A DNA stretch of 36,455 nucleotides from Bacteroidetes bacterium QH_10_64_37 (GCA_003023105.1 PXSZ01000050.1:1-36455), one strand, 5' to 3'. Shown: positions 16,610 to 26,057, counted from the first letter of the stretch. Made by a program: numbers and translations. Notes: generated from the sequence alone by a model not told the origin.

Positions 16610-17044
16610 CTACCCTCGACGGTCGAGGTACCCCTGGAGAACAACCGCCGCAGCGGCCGCGTCAACCCGTCCCTTGTCGTAGCGTCCCGGCTGGTTCACC
16701 CCGGCGCGGCGGAGCAGGTCCTTGGCAATCTCGGAGGTGTACCGCTCATCCTCCCGCACTACCTCCACCTCGCCGAGCGCCTCGCGGATGCGGTCCACGT
16801 ACGCCTCCACCATCTCCGTCGCGTCCTCCGCAGTCCCATCCTCGGTGAGCGGCCACCCCACCACGATCCGGTCGATGCTCTCCTCGTCGCGGATCCCTCG
16901 GAGAACGTCGAGGGCCTCCTCGGGCGTGTAGGTGCCGTGCGCTTGGGCAAACAGACGAAGGGGATCGGCCACGGCCACACCCACGCGCTTCGTGCCCACG
17001 TCCACCCCAACGATGCGCGACTTCTTTGACGAAAGGATGCTCAC
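16610..17044 (-). CDS. ruvX: Putative pre-16S rRNA nuclease / Holliday junction resolvase YqgF family
   Basis: 144-aa RNase H-fold protein of the RuvX/YqgF family, implicated in 16S rRNA 5' maturation and possibly junction resolution. It has the first acidic strand RIVGVDVGTKRVGVAVAD (10-27, D15), the IVVGWPLTEDG block, VREDERYTS with the second acidic residue, and a C-terminal KGRVDAAAAAVVLQGYL with the last Asp. Length is standard (about 140). The start is taken as GTG at 17044, 22 nt after the rel stop codon. A longer frame to 17101 would overlap rel and has no similarity. It is the second gene of a rel-ruvX unit. Confidence 0.92.
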   Translation of the reverse strand: MSILSSKKSRIVGVDVGTKRVGVAVADPLRLFAQAHGTYTPEEALDVLRGIRDEESIDRIVVGWPLTEDGTAEDATEMVEAYVDRIREALGEVEVVREDERYTSEIAKDLLRRAGVNQPGRYDKGRVDAAAAAVVLQGYLDRRG

Positions 17045-17066
17045 GGGACGCTGGAACGAAGAAAAA

Positions 17067-19307
17067 TTACTCCTTGAATCGATACACACCCTGGATGCCA
17101 TCGATGCGTTTCAGTCGCTCGATGAGGCGCTGCAGGTGCTCCAGGTCCGAGACGTGAAGCATGATGGTGCCGGAGAAAATGCCGTCCTCGGTGTCGATGG
17201 TCAAGGACCGGATGTTCGTTTTCAGGTTCTTCGAGATCACCGTCGTAATGTCGTTCACCATGCCCACCCGGTCTTCGCCCATCAGACGCAGCGCCGCGAC
17301 GAACTGCACGTCTTTCTGGTGGCTCCAGTCGACGTCCAGGATGCGGTCGGCCTGATTGACGAGGAGGTCCGAGGCGTTGCGGCAATTCGACCGGTGGATG
17401 TTGACGGTGCCCGTCTTGCTGACGAACCCAAACACCTCATCGCCGGGAATGGGATTGCAGCAGGAGGCGTAATTGACCGCCAGATCCTTCTGCACCTCTC
17501 CGTCAATGACGAGGGCCTGCTTCTCCGTCTTCTGTGCCGCCTCGAGAAACTGCTCGTACTGCTCCCGGAGCGACTCTTCGTCGACCTCCTGGTCTCCGGA
17601 GTCGTCGCTCGTGTCATTTCCCTTGACGTAATCGACCAGCTCGTCCGGGTCGTAGAGCCCCTTTCCAATCTCGTAGAACAACTGCTGGAGGTCGGGAAAC
17701 TTGAGTTCATGGGCCACCCCCTGTAGGTCCTGGTCACTAATTTCAAGGTCCGCCCGGTCCTTCCTCTTGGCCCAGATCTCCTTGCCCAGCTCCACGGCCT
17801 TGCGCCGCTCCTCGTTCGTCCACTTCCGGATGCGGCTGCGGGCCTTGTGGGTGACGACGAAGTTGACCCAGTCCGGACTGGGGGTTTGCTTCTCGGAGGT
17901 GATGATCTCGACCTGATCGCCGCTCGTGAGCTCCTGAGAGAGCGGCACCATCTTGCCGTTCACCTTCGCCCCAATGCACTGCATGCCCACCTCCGTGTGG
18001 ACCTTGAACGCAAAATCGACCGGCGTGGCCCCCTGCGGCAGCGTGAGCAGGTCGCCCTGCGGGGTGAAAGCGTAAATCTCCTCGTCGTACAGGTTGAGCC
18101 GAAACTCCTCCACAAACTCCGTCGCCTCCTCCGGCTCCGGGTTGTCGAGCAGGTCTCGCACCCACTCCAGAAAGTGCTCCATTTCTTCGTCGATGTTCTC
18201 GGTGCCCTCCTTGTACTTCCAGTGCGCGGCCACGCCCCGCTCGGCCACCTCGTGCATCTCCTGCGTTCGGATCTGCACCTCCACCCGACGCCCCTCGGGG
18301 CCGAACACGGTAGTGTGCAGGCTCTGATAGCCGTTCGACTTGGGCACCGAGATGAAGTCGCGGAAGCGCTCGGGCAGGGGCTTGTAAAGATCCGTGACCA
18401 GGGAGTAGACGCGCCAGCAGTCCTCCTTCCCTTTCCGTCCCCCGCTCTGCAGAATCACCCGGATCGCAAAGATGTCGTAGATCTCCTCGATCGGCTTGTT
18501 CTTTCGCTTCATCTTGCGATGAATGGAGTAGACGTTTTTCACCCGCCCGTTGATGTTGAACGTGAATCCCTCCTCGTTCAGGTGCTCCGCGAGCGGCTCC
18601 ACGAACTCTGCGATGTAGGCCTCCCGTTGCTCGGCCATCTCTTCGAGCCGGTCCACGATGTGATTGTACGCCTCGGGATCGAGGATCTTGAAGCAGAGAT
18701 CCTCGAGCTCGCTCTTGATGGTGAAGAGGCCGAAGCGGTGGGCGAGCGGGGCGAAGAGGTCAAGCGTCTCGCTGGCCTTCTGAAGCTGCTTCTTCTTTGG
18801 GAGCGCCTCGATGGTGCGCATGTTGTGGAGCCGATCCGCAAACTTCACCAGGATGACGCGGAGGTCCGTCGCCATCGAAAGCATCAGCTTGCGGACGTTT
18901 TCGGCCTGCCCCAGCCTTTGACTGCTGAAGACCCCTTCGATCTTCGTGAGGCCGTCGATGATGGTCGCCATGGTGTCCCCAAACTCGTCCCGAATCAGAT
19001 CCAGGGAGAGCTCGGTGTCCTCCACCACGTCGTGGAGCAGAGCAGCGGCCACGCTCGTGTCGTCGAGCCCAATATCGCGGGCCACGATGGTCGCCACGCG
19101 GAGCGGGTGGCTCACGTACCGTTCCCCCGACTCGCGCCAGTCGTTGCGGTGGGCCCAGTAGCTGAGGCGAAAGGCCCTGCGGATCATGTCCTCGTCGACA
19201 GTGGGAAGCTGCCCCCGGCAGACCGACAGAAGCTCGTCCAGTTGCTCCTGATACTCCGAATCGATGTCGATCTCCCCCTTCCGCGGAACGGTCGACGCCT
19301 GGATCAT
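17067..19307 (-). CDS. rel: Bifunctional (p)ppGpp synthetase/hydrolase
   Basis: Makes and degrades the alarmone (p)ppGpp in the stringent response, with ribosome association. The 746-aa protein has the full long-RSH layout. An HD hydrolase domain (about 40-200) keeps the ligands H67 and HDVVED (92-97). A synthetase domain (about 240-370) has RDFISVPKSNGYQSLHT. TGS (about 400-460) has YAFTPQGDLLTLPQGATPVDFA. A helical/Cys region includes NYASCCNPIPGDEVFGFV, and a C-terminal ACT domain (about 670-745) ends the protein. The intact HD motif argues for hydrolase activity, so Rel/SpoT-like rather than RelA-like. The ATG at 19307 fits the family. The 164 bp upstream, up to the rplQ terminator, must hold its promoter, but no clear motif was recognised. 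Confidence 0.95.
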   Translation of the reverse strand: MIQASTVPRKGEIDIDSEYQEQLDELLSVCRGQLPTVDEDMIRRAFRLSYWAHRNDWRESGERYVSHPLRVATIVARDIGLDDTSVAAALLHDVVEDTELSLDLIRDEFGDTMATIIDGLTKIEGVFSSQRLGQAENVRKLMLSMATDLRVILVKFADRLHNMRTIEALPKKKQLQKASETLDLFAPLAHRFGLFTIKSELEDLCFKILDPEAYNHIVDRLEEMAEQREAYIAEFVEPLAEHLNEEGFTFNINGRVKNVYSIHRKMKRKNKPIEEIYDIFAIRVILQSGGRKGKEDCWRVYSLVTDLYKPLPERFRDFISVPKSNGYQSLHTTVFGPEGRRVEVQIRTQEMHEVAERGVAAHWKYKEGTENIDEEMEHFLEWVRDLLDNPEPEEATEFVEEFRLNLYDEEIYAFTPQGDLLTLPQGATPVDFAFKVHTEVGMQCIGAKVNGKMVPLSQELTSGDQVEIITSEKQTPSPDWVNFVVTHKARSRIRKWTNEERRKAVELGKEIWAKRKDRADLEISDQDLQGVAHELKFPDLQQLFYEIGKGLYDPDELVDYVKGNDTSDDSGDQEVDEESLREQYEQFLEAAQKTEKQALVIDGEVQKDLAVNYASCCNPIPGDEVFGFVSKTGTVNIHRSNCRNASDLLVNQADRILDVDWSHQKDVQFVAALRLMGEDRVGMVNDITTVISKNLKTNIRSLTIDTEDGIFSGTIMLHVSDLEHLQRLIERLKRIDGIQGVYRFKE

Positions 19308-19471
19308 AGATCTGATGCTCGGACCATCTTGGGAATCGTACTCACGCTGGCTTTAAATTCCTGATGTTCTACAAGTTTCCCGCTGCCGTCTATCCTGTGT
19401 CGTCAACCGTGATTTTCAGATCGCCTCCGGGCAAAGCATTACGGCTGACAGCGTACTTCACGCCCATCAAC

Positions 19472-19505
19472 AAAAAAGAGGCGCCGCGACCACTCGCGAC
19501 GCCTC
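19472..19505 (-). terminator. Terminator at the end of the ribosomal protein cluster
   Basis: On the minus strand GAGGCGTCGCGA (19505-19494) pairs with TCGCGGCGCCTC (19489-19478), 12 bp with one G-U pair, loop GTGG, then TTTTTT (19477-19472). It is 42 bp after the rplQ stop codon. Confidence 0.92.
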
Positions 19506-19547
19506 ACATCTCTCACAACACAGAATCCCCACCCCTCAACCGGTAGT

Positions 19548-20195
19548 CTATTCCTCCTCCTTCTTCCCGGGCGTCGATTCGGAAGAATCAGTGGGCTCCT
19601 CCTCGGAAACCTCCCCTGTCTCTTCCTCGGTGTCGTCCTCCGCTCCTTCTTCCTCCGCCCTGGAGGACGCAGCGGATCCGGCAGCGGATCCGTCTTCAGG
19701 CTTCTGATCGGTTTCGGCCGACGCGTCCGTCGTCTCGGACGCCTGCTCCTCCTGCTCGGAAGACCTGCGGCGCCCCTTCCCGCTGCCGCGACGCGTCCCG
19801 CCGGAGCCTCCGCGTCCCGTGTCGGCAGGGGGCACGTCGTTGTAGTCCACAAGCTCTATCATCGCAAGCTCCGCGCCGTCGCCGGAACGCTGCCCCAGCT
19901 TAATGATGCGAGTGTAGCCGCCCGGACGATTCCCGACGCGCTCGGACACCTCGCCGAAGAGCTCCTCGATCGCGTCATTGCTCTGGAGGTGCCGAAACAC
20001 TTGGCGCCGGTTGTGCTGCGTATCTTCCTTGGCGCGCGTGATGAGCGGCTCCACAAACGGGCGCAGGGCCTTCGCCTTCGCCACCGTCGTGGTGATGCGC
20101 TTGTCCTCGATGAGGGCGTTGGAGAGGGCCTGCAGCGTGCGCTTGCGGTGAGACGACGTGCGCCCAATCTTTTTTCCTTTCTTGCGGTGTCGCAT
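19548..20195 (-). CDS. rplQ: 50S ribosomal protein L17 with long acidic tail
   Basis: Large-subunit protein near the peptide exit site. The L17 core is residues 1 to about 122 ([19 protein letters not shown] through MIELVDYND). A Gly/Arg-rich linker follows (127-144), then a strongly acidic Ser/Glu-rich tail (about 146-215, ending EEE). At 215 aa it is about 90 residues longer than typical L17. The tail is probably disordered; acidic extensions fit a salt-in halophile. The ATG at 20195 matches the family start; the upstream open frame to 20267 is not conserved. It is the last gene of the cluster, 87 bp after rpoA, and is followed by a terminator. Confidence 0.96.
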   Translation of the reverse strand: MRHRKKGKKIGRTSSHRKRTLQALSNALIEDKRITTTVAKAKALRPFVEPLITRAKEDTQHNRRQVFRHLQSNDAIEELFGEVSERVGNRPGGYTRIIKLGQRSGDGAELAMIELVDYNDVPPADTGRGGSGGTRRGSGKGRRRSSEQEEQASETTDASAETDQKPEDGSAAGSAASSRAEEEGAEDDTEEETGEVSEEEPTDSSESTPGKKEEE

Positions 20196-20282
20196 TGGCA
20201 ATCCGGAACAGGTGACGAATCGAGAGGCGTCGGGGACCGCGAAGCCGAGATCGACCCCGCGTTTCACTGGACGAACAGGGGA

Positions 20283-21266
20283 CTATGTGGTTTGCTCTTC
20301 GAGATACTCTTCGACGTCCATACCGAAGTGAAGCCCCCGATCATCGAGCACCTCCACAAGCTCCTGCAGGGACTTGCGGCCGAAGTTTCGGAACTTGAGC
20401 ATCTCGTCCTCCTCGCGGCGCACCAGATCCCCGATTGTCTTGATGTTGGCCGCCTTGAGGCAGTTGTGGGAGCGCACCGACAGGTCGAGCTCGTCCACGG
20501 GCTGAGCGAGCAGCTCGCGAATGCGCTTGACCTCTTCGTCGACCTCCTGCTCCTCAACCACCGGCTCGGGCTCCTCTTCGAGCTGGATGAAGAAGCTCAC
20601 GTGATCCCGCAGAATCGAGGCCGCTTGCGTAATCGCTTCCTCCGGCGTCAGCGACCCGTCGGTCTCCACGTCGAGCACCAGCTCCTCGTAGTCGATCTTC
20701 TGGCCCACGCGGGTGGGCTTCACCTCGTACTTGACGTTCTTGATCGGGGTGAAGATGGAGTCGACCGCAATGACGCCGATCGGGTCGTCCTCGCGCTTGT
20801 TCTCCTCGGACGGGATGTAGCCGCGCCCATATCCGACCCGCAGGTCGACGTTCACGACGGCATCTTCGGCCAGCGTGGCAATGTGCTGATCCGGATTCAG
20901 CACCTCGTACTCCGCCCCAGCCTCCCCAATGTCCTCGGCCGTCCAGTTCCCGGGGCCTTTGAGGTTGAGGTGCAGGTGCCCTTCCCGCATCTCGTCGGCC
21001 TTGAATCGAACCTCTTTGAGATTCAGAATGATGTCGGACACGTCCTCCGTGACGCCTGAAATGGTGGAAAACTCGTGCTGGACCCCGTCGATCTTAACGG
21101 CGGTGATGGCCAGCCCTTGGAGGGACGACAGCAGCACGCGACGAAGAGCGTTGCCGATGGTCACGCCGTAGCCCCGTTCGAGCGGACCCATTACAAACTG
21201 ACCTTCGGACTCGGAGTCTTCATCGACGTGGACGCCGTCCGGCATTTGAAGCGCGTGGTTACTCAT
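20283..21266 (-). CDS. rpoA: RNA polymerase alpha subunit
   Basis: 327-aa subunit that nucleates RNA polymerase assembly and contacts upstream promoter DNA and activators. The N-terminal domain (about 1-228) includes GPLERGYGVTIGNALRRVLL (27-46). An acidic linker with EEEPEPVVEEQEVDEE separates it from the C-terminal domain (about 250-318: LDLSVRSHNCLKAANI and KFRNFGRKSLQEL). Length is normal. It sits between rpsD and rplQ, the standard alpha-operon place. The gaps to both (120 bp and 87 bp) lack heptad elements. Confidence 0.97.
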   Translation of the reverse strand: MSNHALQMPDGVHVDEDSESEGQFVMGPLERGYGVTIGNALRRVLLSSLQGLAITAVKIDGVQHEFSTISGVTEDVSDIILNLKEVRFKADEMREGHLHLNLKGPGNWTAEDIGEAGAEYEVLNPDQHIATLAEDAVVNVDLRVGYGRGYIPSEENKREDDPIGVIAVDSIFTPIKNVKYEVKPTRVGQKIDYEELVLDVETDGSLTPEEAITQAASILRDHVSFFIQLEEEPEPVVEEQEVDEEVKRIRELLAQPVDELDLSVRSHNCLKAANIKTIGDLVRREEDEMLKFRNFGRKSLQELVEVLDDRGLHFGMDVEEYLEEQTT

Positions 21267-21386
21267 ACGCTCGGATCAACAATTTGGTAGATGTAGCGAT
21301 CGTGGATGAGGGCGAGCGCATACCCATAACCATGCGCTCGCGGTAGCGGGAGAGCCCGGTGTGGGAGTGCCCCGTGCAGTAGCCGA

Positions 21387-21989
21387 CTACTTCGAGTAAA
21401 GCTCCACAATGAGCTGCTCGTCAATGTTTTCCGGAATTTCCTCCCGGTTGGGATGGTCAATAAATTTCCCCTTCATCTCCTGGCGGTCCATCTCTACCCA
21501 GGAGAAGGTGCGCTGGCGGTGTTCCACGTTCGTCTGAATGACCTCCAGGTCCTGACTGCTCGGCTTCACGGACACGATGTCGTCCGGCGACATCTCGAAG
21601 GACGGAATGTCGACGACCTCGTCGTTCACCATGATGTGCCGGTGCGTGACGAACTGCCGGGCCTGCCGGCGCGTCCGGGCAAAGCCCATCCGGAAGACCG
21701 TGTTGTCGAGCCGCGACTCCAGGAGGATCAGGAGCTTCTCGCCCGTCACGCCCTGCGTGCTCGACGCCTGGTCGAAGAGGTTTTTGAATTGGCGCTCCAG
21801 CAGCCCGTACGTGTACTTCGCCTTCTGCTTCTCCTTCAGCTGCACCGCGTACTCGCTCTCCCGGCGACGGCGCGACTGGCCGTGCTGACCGGGCGGATAC
21901 GGCTTTCGCTCCAGCGCCTTCGAGGGCCCAAAGATGGGCTCCTTGAAGCGGCGGGCAATTTTTTGCTTCGGACCTCGGTATCGAGCCAT
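21387..21989 (-). CDS. rpsD: 30S ribosomal protein S4
   Basis: Primary 16S rRNA-binding protein of the small subunit. 200 aa; N-terminus MARYRGPKQKIARRFKEP without the zinc cysteines (C-minus form), then the S4 RNA-binding domain (about 90-155: LESRLDNTVFRMGFARTRRQ, VTHRHIMVNDEVVDIPS). In E. coli S4 represses its own operon by binding an mRNA leader. Here the start codon directly abuts heptad element H4, which occupies the whole spacer to rpsK; a regulatory link is only a possibility. Confidence 0.97.
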   Translation of the reverse strand: MARYRGPKQKIARRFKEPIFGPSKALERKPYPPGQHGQSRRRRESEYAVQLKEKQKAKYTYGLLERQFKNLFDQASSTQGVTGEKLLILLESRLDNTVFRMGFARTRRQARQFVTHRHIMVNDEVVDIPSFEMSPDDIVSVKPSSQDLEVIQTNVEHRQRTFSWVEMDRQEMKGKFIDHPNREEIPENIDEQLIVELYSK

Positions 21990-21990
21990 G

Positions 21991-22075
21991 TTTCGATTTT
22001 GGATTTTGGGGTTTCAATTTTGGACTGATTGCGGCCTCTGGATAACTCCCCGCTCCGCAATCCAAACTCCCAATT
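21991..22075. repeat. Intergenic heptad-repeat element H4 (TTTGGAT type)
   Basis: Fills the 88-bp spacer between the rpsK stop and the rpsD start. The left arm has five exact-phase units TTTCGAT, TTTGGAT, TTTGGGG, TTTCAAT, TTTGGAC (21991-22025). The right arm has CCGCAAT, CCAAACT, CCCAATT (22055-22075). The right arm read on the minus strand (AATTGGGAGTTTGGATTGCGG) resembles the left arm, so the arms can pair imperfectly. Units resemble those of H5. Confidence 0.8.
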
Positions 22076-22077
22076 CG

Positions 22078-22482
22078 TCAGACGCGGCGGCGCTTCGGTG
22101 GACGGCAGCCGTTGTGCGGAAGAGGCGTTACGTCGCGGATGCTCGCCACCTCAAGCCCCGCCTCGGACAGGGCCCGAATGGCACCCTCTCGGCCGGAGCC
22201 CGGCCCCTTCACGTACACGTCCACGCGCCGCAGGCCCAGATCGTGAGCCTCGTTCGCTGCGGACTCCCCGGCCTTCTGCGCCGCATAGGGCGTGTTCTTG
22301 CGGCTCCCCTTAAAGCCCATCTTGCCGGCGCTTGCCCACGAGATGGTGTTGCCGTACTGGTCGGTGAGCGTGACGATCACGTTGTTGAAGGTGGCCTTCA
22401 CGTACGCCCGGCCGTTCGACTCCACGACGACGTTCTTCTTACGGGGGGAACGCCTGCCCCCTCCGTCATCTCCATTAGCCAT
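22078..22482 (-). CDS. rpsK: 30S ribosomal protein S11
   Basis: Small-subunit platform protein at the mRNA exit path. 134 aa. The characteristic block is [20 protein letters not shown], followed by [20 protein letters not shown] at the C-terminus, with [20 protein letters not shown] in the N-terminal half. The first 17 residues ([16 protein letters not shown]) form a Gly/Arg-rich extension. It lies 35 bp after rpsM and 88 bp before rpsD, in alpha-operon order. Confidence 0.97.
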   Translation of the reverse strand: MANGDDGGGRRSPRKKNVVVESNGRAYVKATFNNVIVTLTDQYGNTISWASAGKMGFKGSRKNTPYAAQKAGESAANEAHDLGLRRVDVYVKGPGSGREGAIRALSEAGLEVASIRDVTPLPHNGCRPPKRRRV

Positions 22483-22517
22483 AAGAATGCTCGGGGTTTA
22501 TTCTAACCTAAAGAAAG

Positions 22518-22901
22518 TTACTTCTTTTCCGTCGACTGCTTGCGGCCCGGTACCGTCTTGCGTTTGCCCTTTCGCGTTCGGGCATTGGTCCGCGTGCGCT
22601 GGCCGTTGACCGGCAGCCCCTCGCGGTGCCGCTTGCCGCGATAGCATCCGATGTCCTTGAGACGCTTGATGTTCATCTGGACCTCGGTGCGGAGCTGTCC
22701 TTCCACGGTATAATTCTTCTCAATGATGCGCCGCACACGTTTGGTCTCGCTCTCGGTCCACTCCCGGGGTCGTTTGTCCTCGCTAATCTCGGCCTTCTCA
22801 AGGATCTCGTTGGCCCGCGAGCGACCAACGCCGTAAATCTCGGTGAGCGCAATCTCTCCCCGCTTGTCCTCCGGTACGTCAACACCTACAATTCTCGCCA
22901 T
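22518..22901 (-). CDS. rpsM: 30S ribosomal protein S13
   Basis: Small-subunit head protein contacting the P-site tRNA and forming intersubunit bridges. 127 aa; starts [19 protein letters not shown], has the helix-two-turns-helix region [13 protein letters not shown], and ends with the basic tail typical of S13 ([16 protein letters not shown]). It is the first gene of the alpha block. rpmJ, usually just before it, is missing from the 110-bp gap to infA. Confidence 0.97.
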   Translation of the reverse strand: MARIVGVDVPEDKRGEIALTEIYGVGRSRANEILEKAEISEDKRPREWTESETKRVRRIIEKNYTVEGQLRTEVQMNIKRLKDIGCYRGKRHREGLPVNGQRTRTNARTRKGKRKTVPGRKQSTEKK

Positions 22902-23011
22902 GTCTCAGTCTGTTGGTTTGTTCAAAAGTCCATGCAACCATACGCACCCTCTCGAAAACGACCTTCCCCCACCTGCAGTCCGGAAGTCGCAGCGGGTTTC
23001 GGCAGGACGTC

Positions 23012-23233
23012 TCAGTTCTTGTACCGATATACAATCCGCCCCTTCGACAGATCATATGGGGACATCTCGACCTTGACCCGATCGCCTGGCAAAATCTTGA
23101 TATAGTTCATCCGCATCTTCCCGGACAGCAAGCCCAGAATCTCGTGTCCGTTCTCAAGACGAACACGAAATTGCGCGTTGGGAAGTGCCTCGATGACTTC
23201 CCCATCCTTCTCGATGGCTTCTTCTTTTGCCAT
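23012..23233 (-). CDS. infA: Translation initiation factor IF-1
   Basis: 73-aa OB-fold protein that occupies the ribosomal A site during initiation. Complete match to the family: [53 protein letters not shown] and [21 protein letters not shown]. The ATG overlaps the map stop codon by one base (TAATG), so translation is probably coupled to map. Confidence 0.97.
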   Translation of the reverse strand: MAKEEAIEKDGEVIEALPNAQFRVRLENGHEILGLLSGKMRMNYIKILPGDRVKVEMSPYDLSKGRIVYRYKN

Positions 23234-24057
23234 TAGCGTGTGGTGGTCTCTGTGAGAACGTCGATCTCGTAGGGAGGCTCAATCACATCTTCGATGTACC
23301 CAAAGTCCGAGAGCACCTCGGGCTCTCCGTCTCGCACCACAACCATGTGCTCGTAGTGGGCCGACGGAAGGCCGTCGGCGGCCCGAACGGTCCACCCATC
23401 GGCATCCGTGGTGACCTCTGCAGTGCCACGGTTGATCATGGGCTCGATGCAGACGGACAGCCCGGGCTTGAGCAGGCGCCCCTGTCCGGGCTCTCCAAAA
23501 TTGGGGACCTGGGGATCTTCGTGAAGGCTCCGGCCGATGCCGTGGCCCACGAGATCCTGCACCACGCTGAAGCCGCGCGATTCGCAGTGGGTTTGCACGG
23601 CGTGGCTGATGTCTTCCACCCGGCGGTCGGCGACTGCCTGTTCAATGCCCTTCAACAGGGCCTCGTACGTCGCGCGACAGAGCGCAGCGTCCTCCTCGGC
23701 GATGGTGCCCACAGCAAACGTGTACCCCCAGTCGCCATAGTAGCCGTTCAGCTTCGCGCCGCAGTCGATGGACAGCAGGTCGCCGTCCTGTAGCGCGTAG
23801 TCGTCCGGGATGCCGTGCACCACCGCGTCGTTGACCGAGGTGCACAGCGTATTGGGAAAGATGTTGTCACCCACCTGATAGCCTTTAAATGCAGGCTCCG
23901 CCCCGTGTGTTCGGATGTGATCTTCCGCGACGGCGTCGAGCTCACGCAGTGTCGTTCCCACCTCAATGTGACGGGCCACCTCGGCGAGCGTATGCCCGAC
24001 AAGATCTGCGCTCTCGCGCAGCCGCTCAATTTCACGTTGGCTCTTCAGGTGAACCAT
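23233..24057 (-). CDS. map: Methionine aminopeptidase type I
   Basis: Removes the initiator methionine from nascent proteins; needs two divalent metal ions. 274 aa. All ligands are visible: D98 (SIDCG), D109 (GYYGDW), H172 ([12 protein letters not shown]), E205 (CIEPM) and E236 (AHYEH), with H81 (VVHGIPD) as the substrate-side histidine. The ATG at 24057 ([13 protein letters not shown]) is the family start; an upstream frame to 24102 adds a Trp-rich stretch without similarity. The stop codon TAA overlaps the infA ATG. It lies between secY and infA without adk, as in Bacteroidota. Confidence 0.96.
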   Translation of the reverse strand: MVHLKSQREIERLRESADLVGHTLAEVARHIEVGTTLRELDAVAEDHIRTHGAEPAFKGYQVGDNIFPNTLCTSVNDAVVHGIPDDYALQDGDLLSIDCGAKLNGYYGDWGYTFAVGTIAEEDAALCRATYEALLKGIEQAVADRRVEDISHAVQTHCESRGFSVVQDLVGHGIGRSLHEDPQVPNFGEPGQGRLLKPGLSVCIEPMINRGTAEVTTDADGWTVRAADGLPSAHYEHMVVVRDGEPEVLSDFGYIEDVIEPPYEIDVLTETTTR

Positions 24058-24129
24058 AGACGGTGTCCAAATCCAGTTCCAGAGGTGGGAAAACCACCGC
24101 ATAAGAACGTCGCTTCGATTGCGAAGGGG

Positions 24130-25461
24130 TCATATGCCCCCACCTTGACGGGGGCTGCGCATCTGGCCACTCTTCATAAAGCCGTCGTAGTGGCGCATGA
24201 GCAGGTGGCTCTCGACCTGTTGGAGGGTATCGAGCGTCACTTGCACTAAGATAAGGAGGCTCGTTCCACCATAGAACATCGCAAATCCTTGGGACACGCC
24301 CGCCCGCATGGCAAAGGCCGGAAAGATCGCCACGAGGCCCAGGAAGATCGATCCCGGCAGGGTAATGCGCGTCAGAATGGTATCGATGAACTCGCTGGTC
24401 TGCTTGCCCGGACGGATGCCCGGAATAAAGCCGCCCTGTCGCTTCATCGTGTCCGCCATCTCCTGCGGATTCACCGTGATCGCAGTGTAGAAGTAGGTAA
24501 AGAAGACGACGACCACGAAGAAAAGGGCCGAGTAGCTCATGCTGCTAATGTCCGAGAACCAGGCCCCAATCTGCTGCATTGTCGCATTATTGGGGAAGAA
24601 CGACGCAATCGTCGACGGAATGAACATGATCGACTGGGCAAAAATAATCGGCATCACGCCCGCTGCGTTCACCCGAAGCGGAAGGTATTGAGTAGTGCCC
24701 CCCTGCACCTTCCGTCCCGCCACCCGCTTTGCGTACTGCACGGGAATGCGTCGCATTCCCTGTGACACGAGCACCACCGCCCCCGTCACAAGCACCCAAA
24801 TTCCAATCTCGACGAGCAGGATGAAGATGTTATCCCCGATCAGGCTGATCTCGTTAAACAGCGCCTGCGGCAGGAAGGCGATGATTCCGATCATGATGAT
24901 CAGCGAGATGCCGTTCCCAATGCCGTCCTCGCTGATGCGCTCCCCGAGCCACATCACGAACGCCGTGCCGCTGGTCAGGACGATCACGGTGGTGATCGTA
25001 AACAACGTGGAGTTAATGACGACCGCTTGCCCTGTGGCCCCGGCCAGCAGATTGATGGCGTACCCGACGGACTGGAGTGCCGTAATGCCGATCGTTCCGT
25101 AGCGCGTCAACTGCGTGATGCGACGGCGTCCTTCCTCTCCCTCCCGCTGCAGCTTCTGGAAGTAGGGCACGACGGCCCCCATCAGCTGAATGATGATGGA
25201 GGCCGTAATGTAGGGCATGATCCCCAGGGCAAAAATGCCGGCCTGCTTGAAGGCCCCGCCGACGAACATGTTGAGGAAGCCGAACAGTCCGCCACCACTC
25301 TCCTGTGCTCGAATCTGAGTGAGGGCGGCTGCGTCGACCCCCGGCAGCGTCACGTGCGTACCCAGCCGGTAGATGATCAGCAACCCGAGCGTGTAGAGGA
25401 TCCGCTCGCGGAGCTCCTGGACGCTCCAAATGTTACGGATGCTTTCGGCAAAACCAGCCAT
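24130..25461 (-). CDS. secY: Protein translocase subunit SecY
   Basis: Channel-forming subunit of the Sec translocon in the inner membrane. 443 aa with about ten membrane helices. Signature parts include RLGTHVTLPGVD near the first helix, GIMPYITASIIIQLM (TM2 region), the cytosolic loop with PVQYAKRVAGRK, and the C-terminal cytosolic loop PGIRPGKQTSEFIDTILTR. It lies 58 bp after rplO and 72 bp before map, the spc-operon place. Confidence 0.97.
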   Translation of the reverse strand: MAGFAESIRNIWSVQELRERILYTLGLLIIYRLGTHVTLPGVDAAALTQIRAQESGGGLFGFLNMFVGGAFKQAGIFALGIMPYITASIIIQLMGAVVPYFQKLQREGEEGRRRITQLTRYGTIGITALQSVGYAINLLAGATGQAVVINSTLFTITTVIVLTSGTAFVMWLGERISEDGIGNGISLIIMIGIIAFLPQALFNEISLIGDNIFILLVEIGIWVLVTGAVVLVSQGMRRIPVQYAKRVAGRKVQGGTTQYLPLRVNAAGVMPIIFAQSIMFIPSTIASFFPNNATMQQIGAWFSDISSMSYSALFFVVVVFFTYFYTAITVNPQEMADTMKRQGGFIPGIRPGKQTSEFIDTILTRITLPGSIFLGLVAIFPAFAMRAGVSQGFAMFYGGTSLLILVQVTLDTLQQVESHLLMRHYDGFMKSGQMRSPRQGGGI

Positions 25462-25519
25462 GAGTCAGCCTCTTTGTGCGTGAGCCGCAGGGAACGGACG
25501 AGTCATTCGGACCGGGTTC

Positions 25520-25990
25520 TCATTCGTCAACAACAGTCACCGAACCGCCCACGTCTTCAATCTTCTCTCGGGCCGAGGCGCTAAAGTCATGAGCCGACAC
25601 CTCGAGCGCAGCGTCTAGCTGCCCATCCCCCAGAATCTTCACCCGGTCGGCACTGCGCACGGCCCCCTGCTCCGCAAGCACCTCCGGCGTCACAGGCTCC
25701 TCCGCGTCGAGACGCCCCTCGTCCACGAGGCGCTGGAGGCGCTTCACGTTGGCGACGTGATAGTCTTTGCGAAAGGGGGCCTGGTTGAACCCGTGCTTCG
25801 GCACGCGCTGGAAGAGGGGCGTCTGCCCGCCCTCAAACCAGATCGGTCGGTTCCCCGCCCCCGAGCGGCTGCTCTGTCCCTTCGTTCCGCGCGTAGAGCT
25901 GTGCCCGCCGCGACCGGAGCCCTCGCCCCGACCGAGGCGCTGCTTCGAATGGGTGGCGCCCTCTGCCGGCTTCAGGTTGCTCAAGTCCAT
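25520..25990 (-). CDS. rplO: 50S ribosomal protein L15
   Basis: Large-subunit assembly protein binding 23S rRNA. 156 aa. The Gly/Arg-rich N-terminal arm (RLGRGEGSGRGGHSSTRGTK) is followed by FEGGQTPLFQRVPKHGF and the C-terminal globular part (VKILGDGQLDAALEV, SAREKIEDVGGSV). It comes 67 bp after the broken rpmD and before secY, in spc order. Confidence 0.97.
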   Translation of the reverse strand: MDLSNLKPAEGATHSKQRLGRGEGSGRGGHSSTRGTKGQSSRSGAGNRPIWFEGGQTPLFQRVPKHGFNQAPFRKDYHVANVKRLQRLVDEGRLDAEEPVTPEVLAEQGAVRSADRVKILGDGQLDAALEVSAHDFSASAREKIEDVGGSVTVVDE

Positions 25991-26057
25991 GGCTCTGTCG
26001 TTCGTCTCGTCTCAATCGTGTGTGTCGTATCGTTCCTCCCCACCGCCTCGCAGGGTC

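Noticed and set aside
16612..16627. Inverted repeat CCTCGAC/GTCGAGG as terminator for DUF72 and ruvX
   Set aside because: It lies inside the ruvX C-terminus, has a 1-nt loop and no T-tract on either strand.
17847..19364. 505-codon plus-strand frame opposite rel
   Set aside because: Antisense shadow of a well-supported rel gene; Leu/Arg/Val-rich with no motif.
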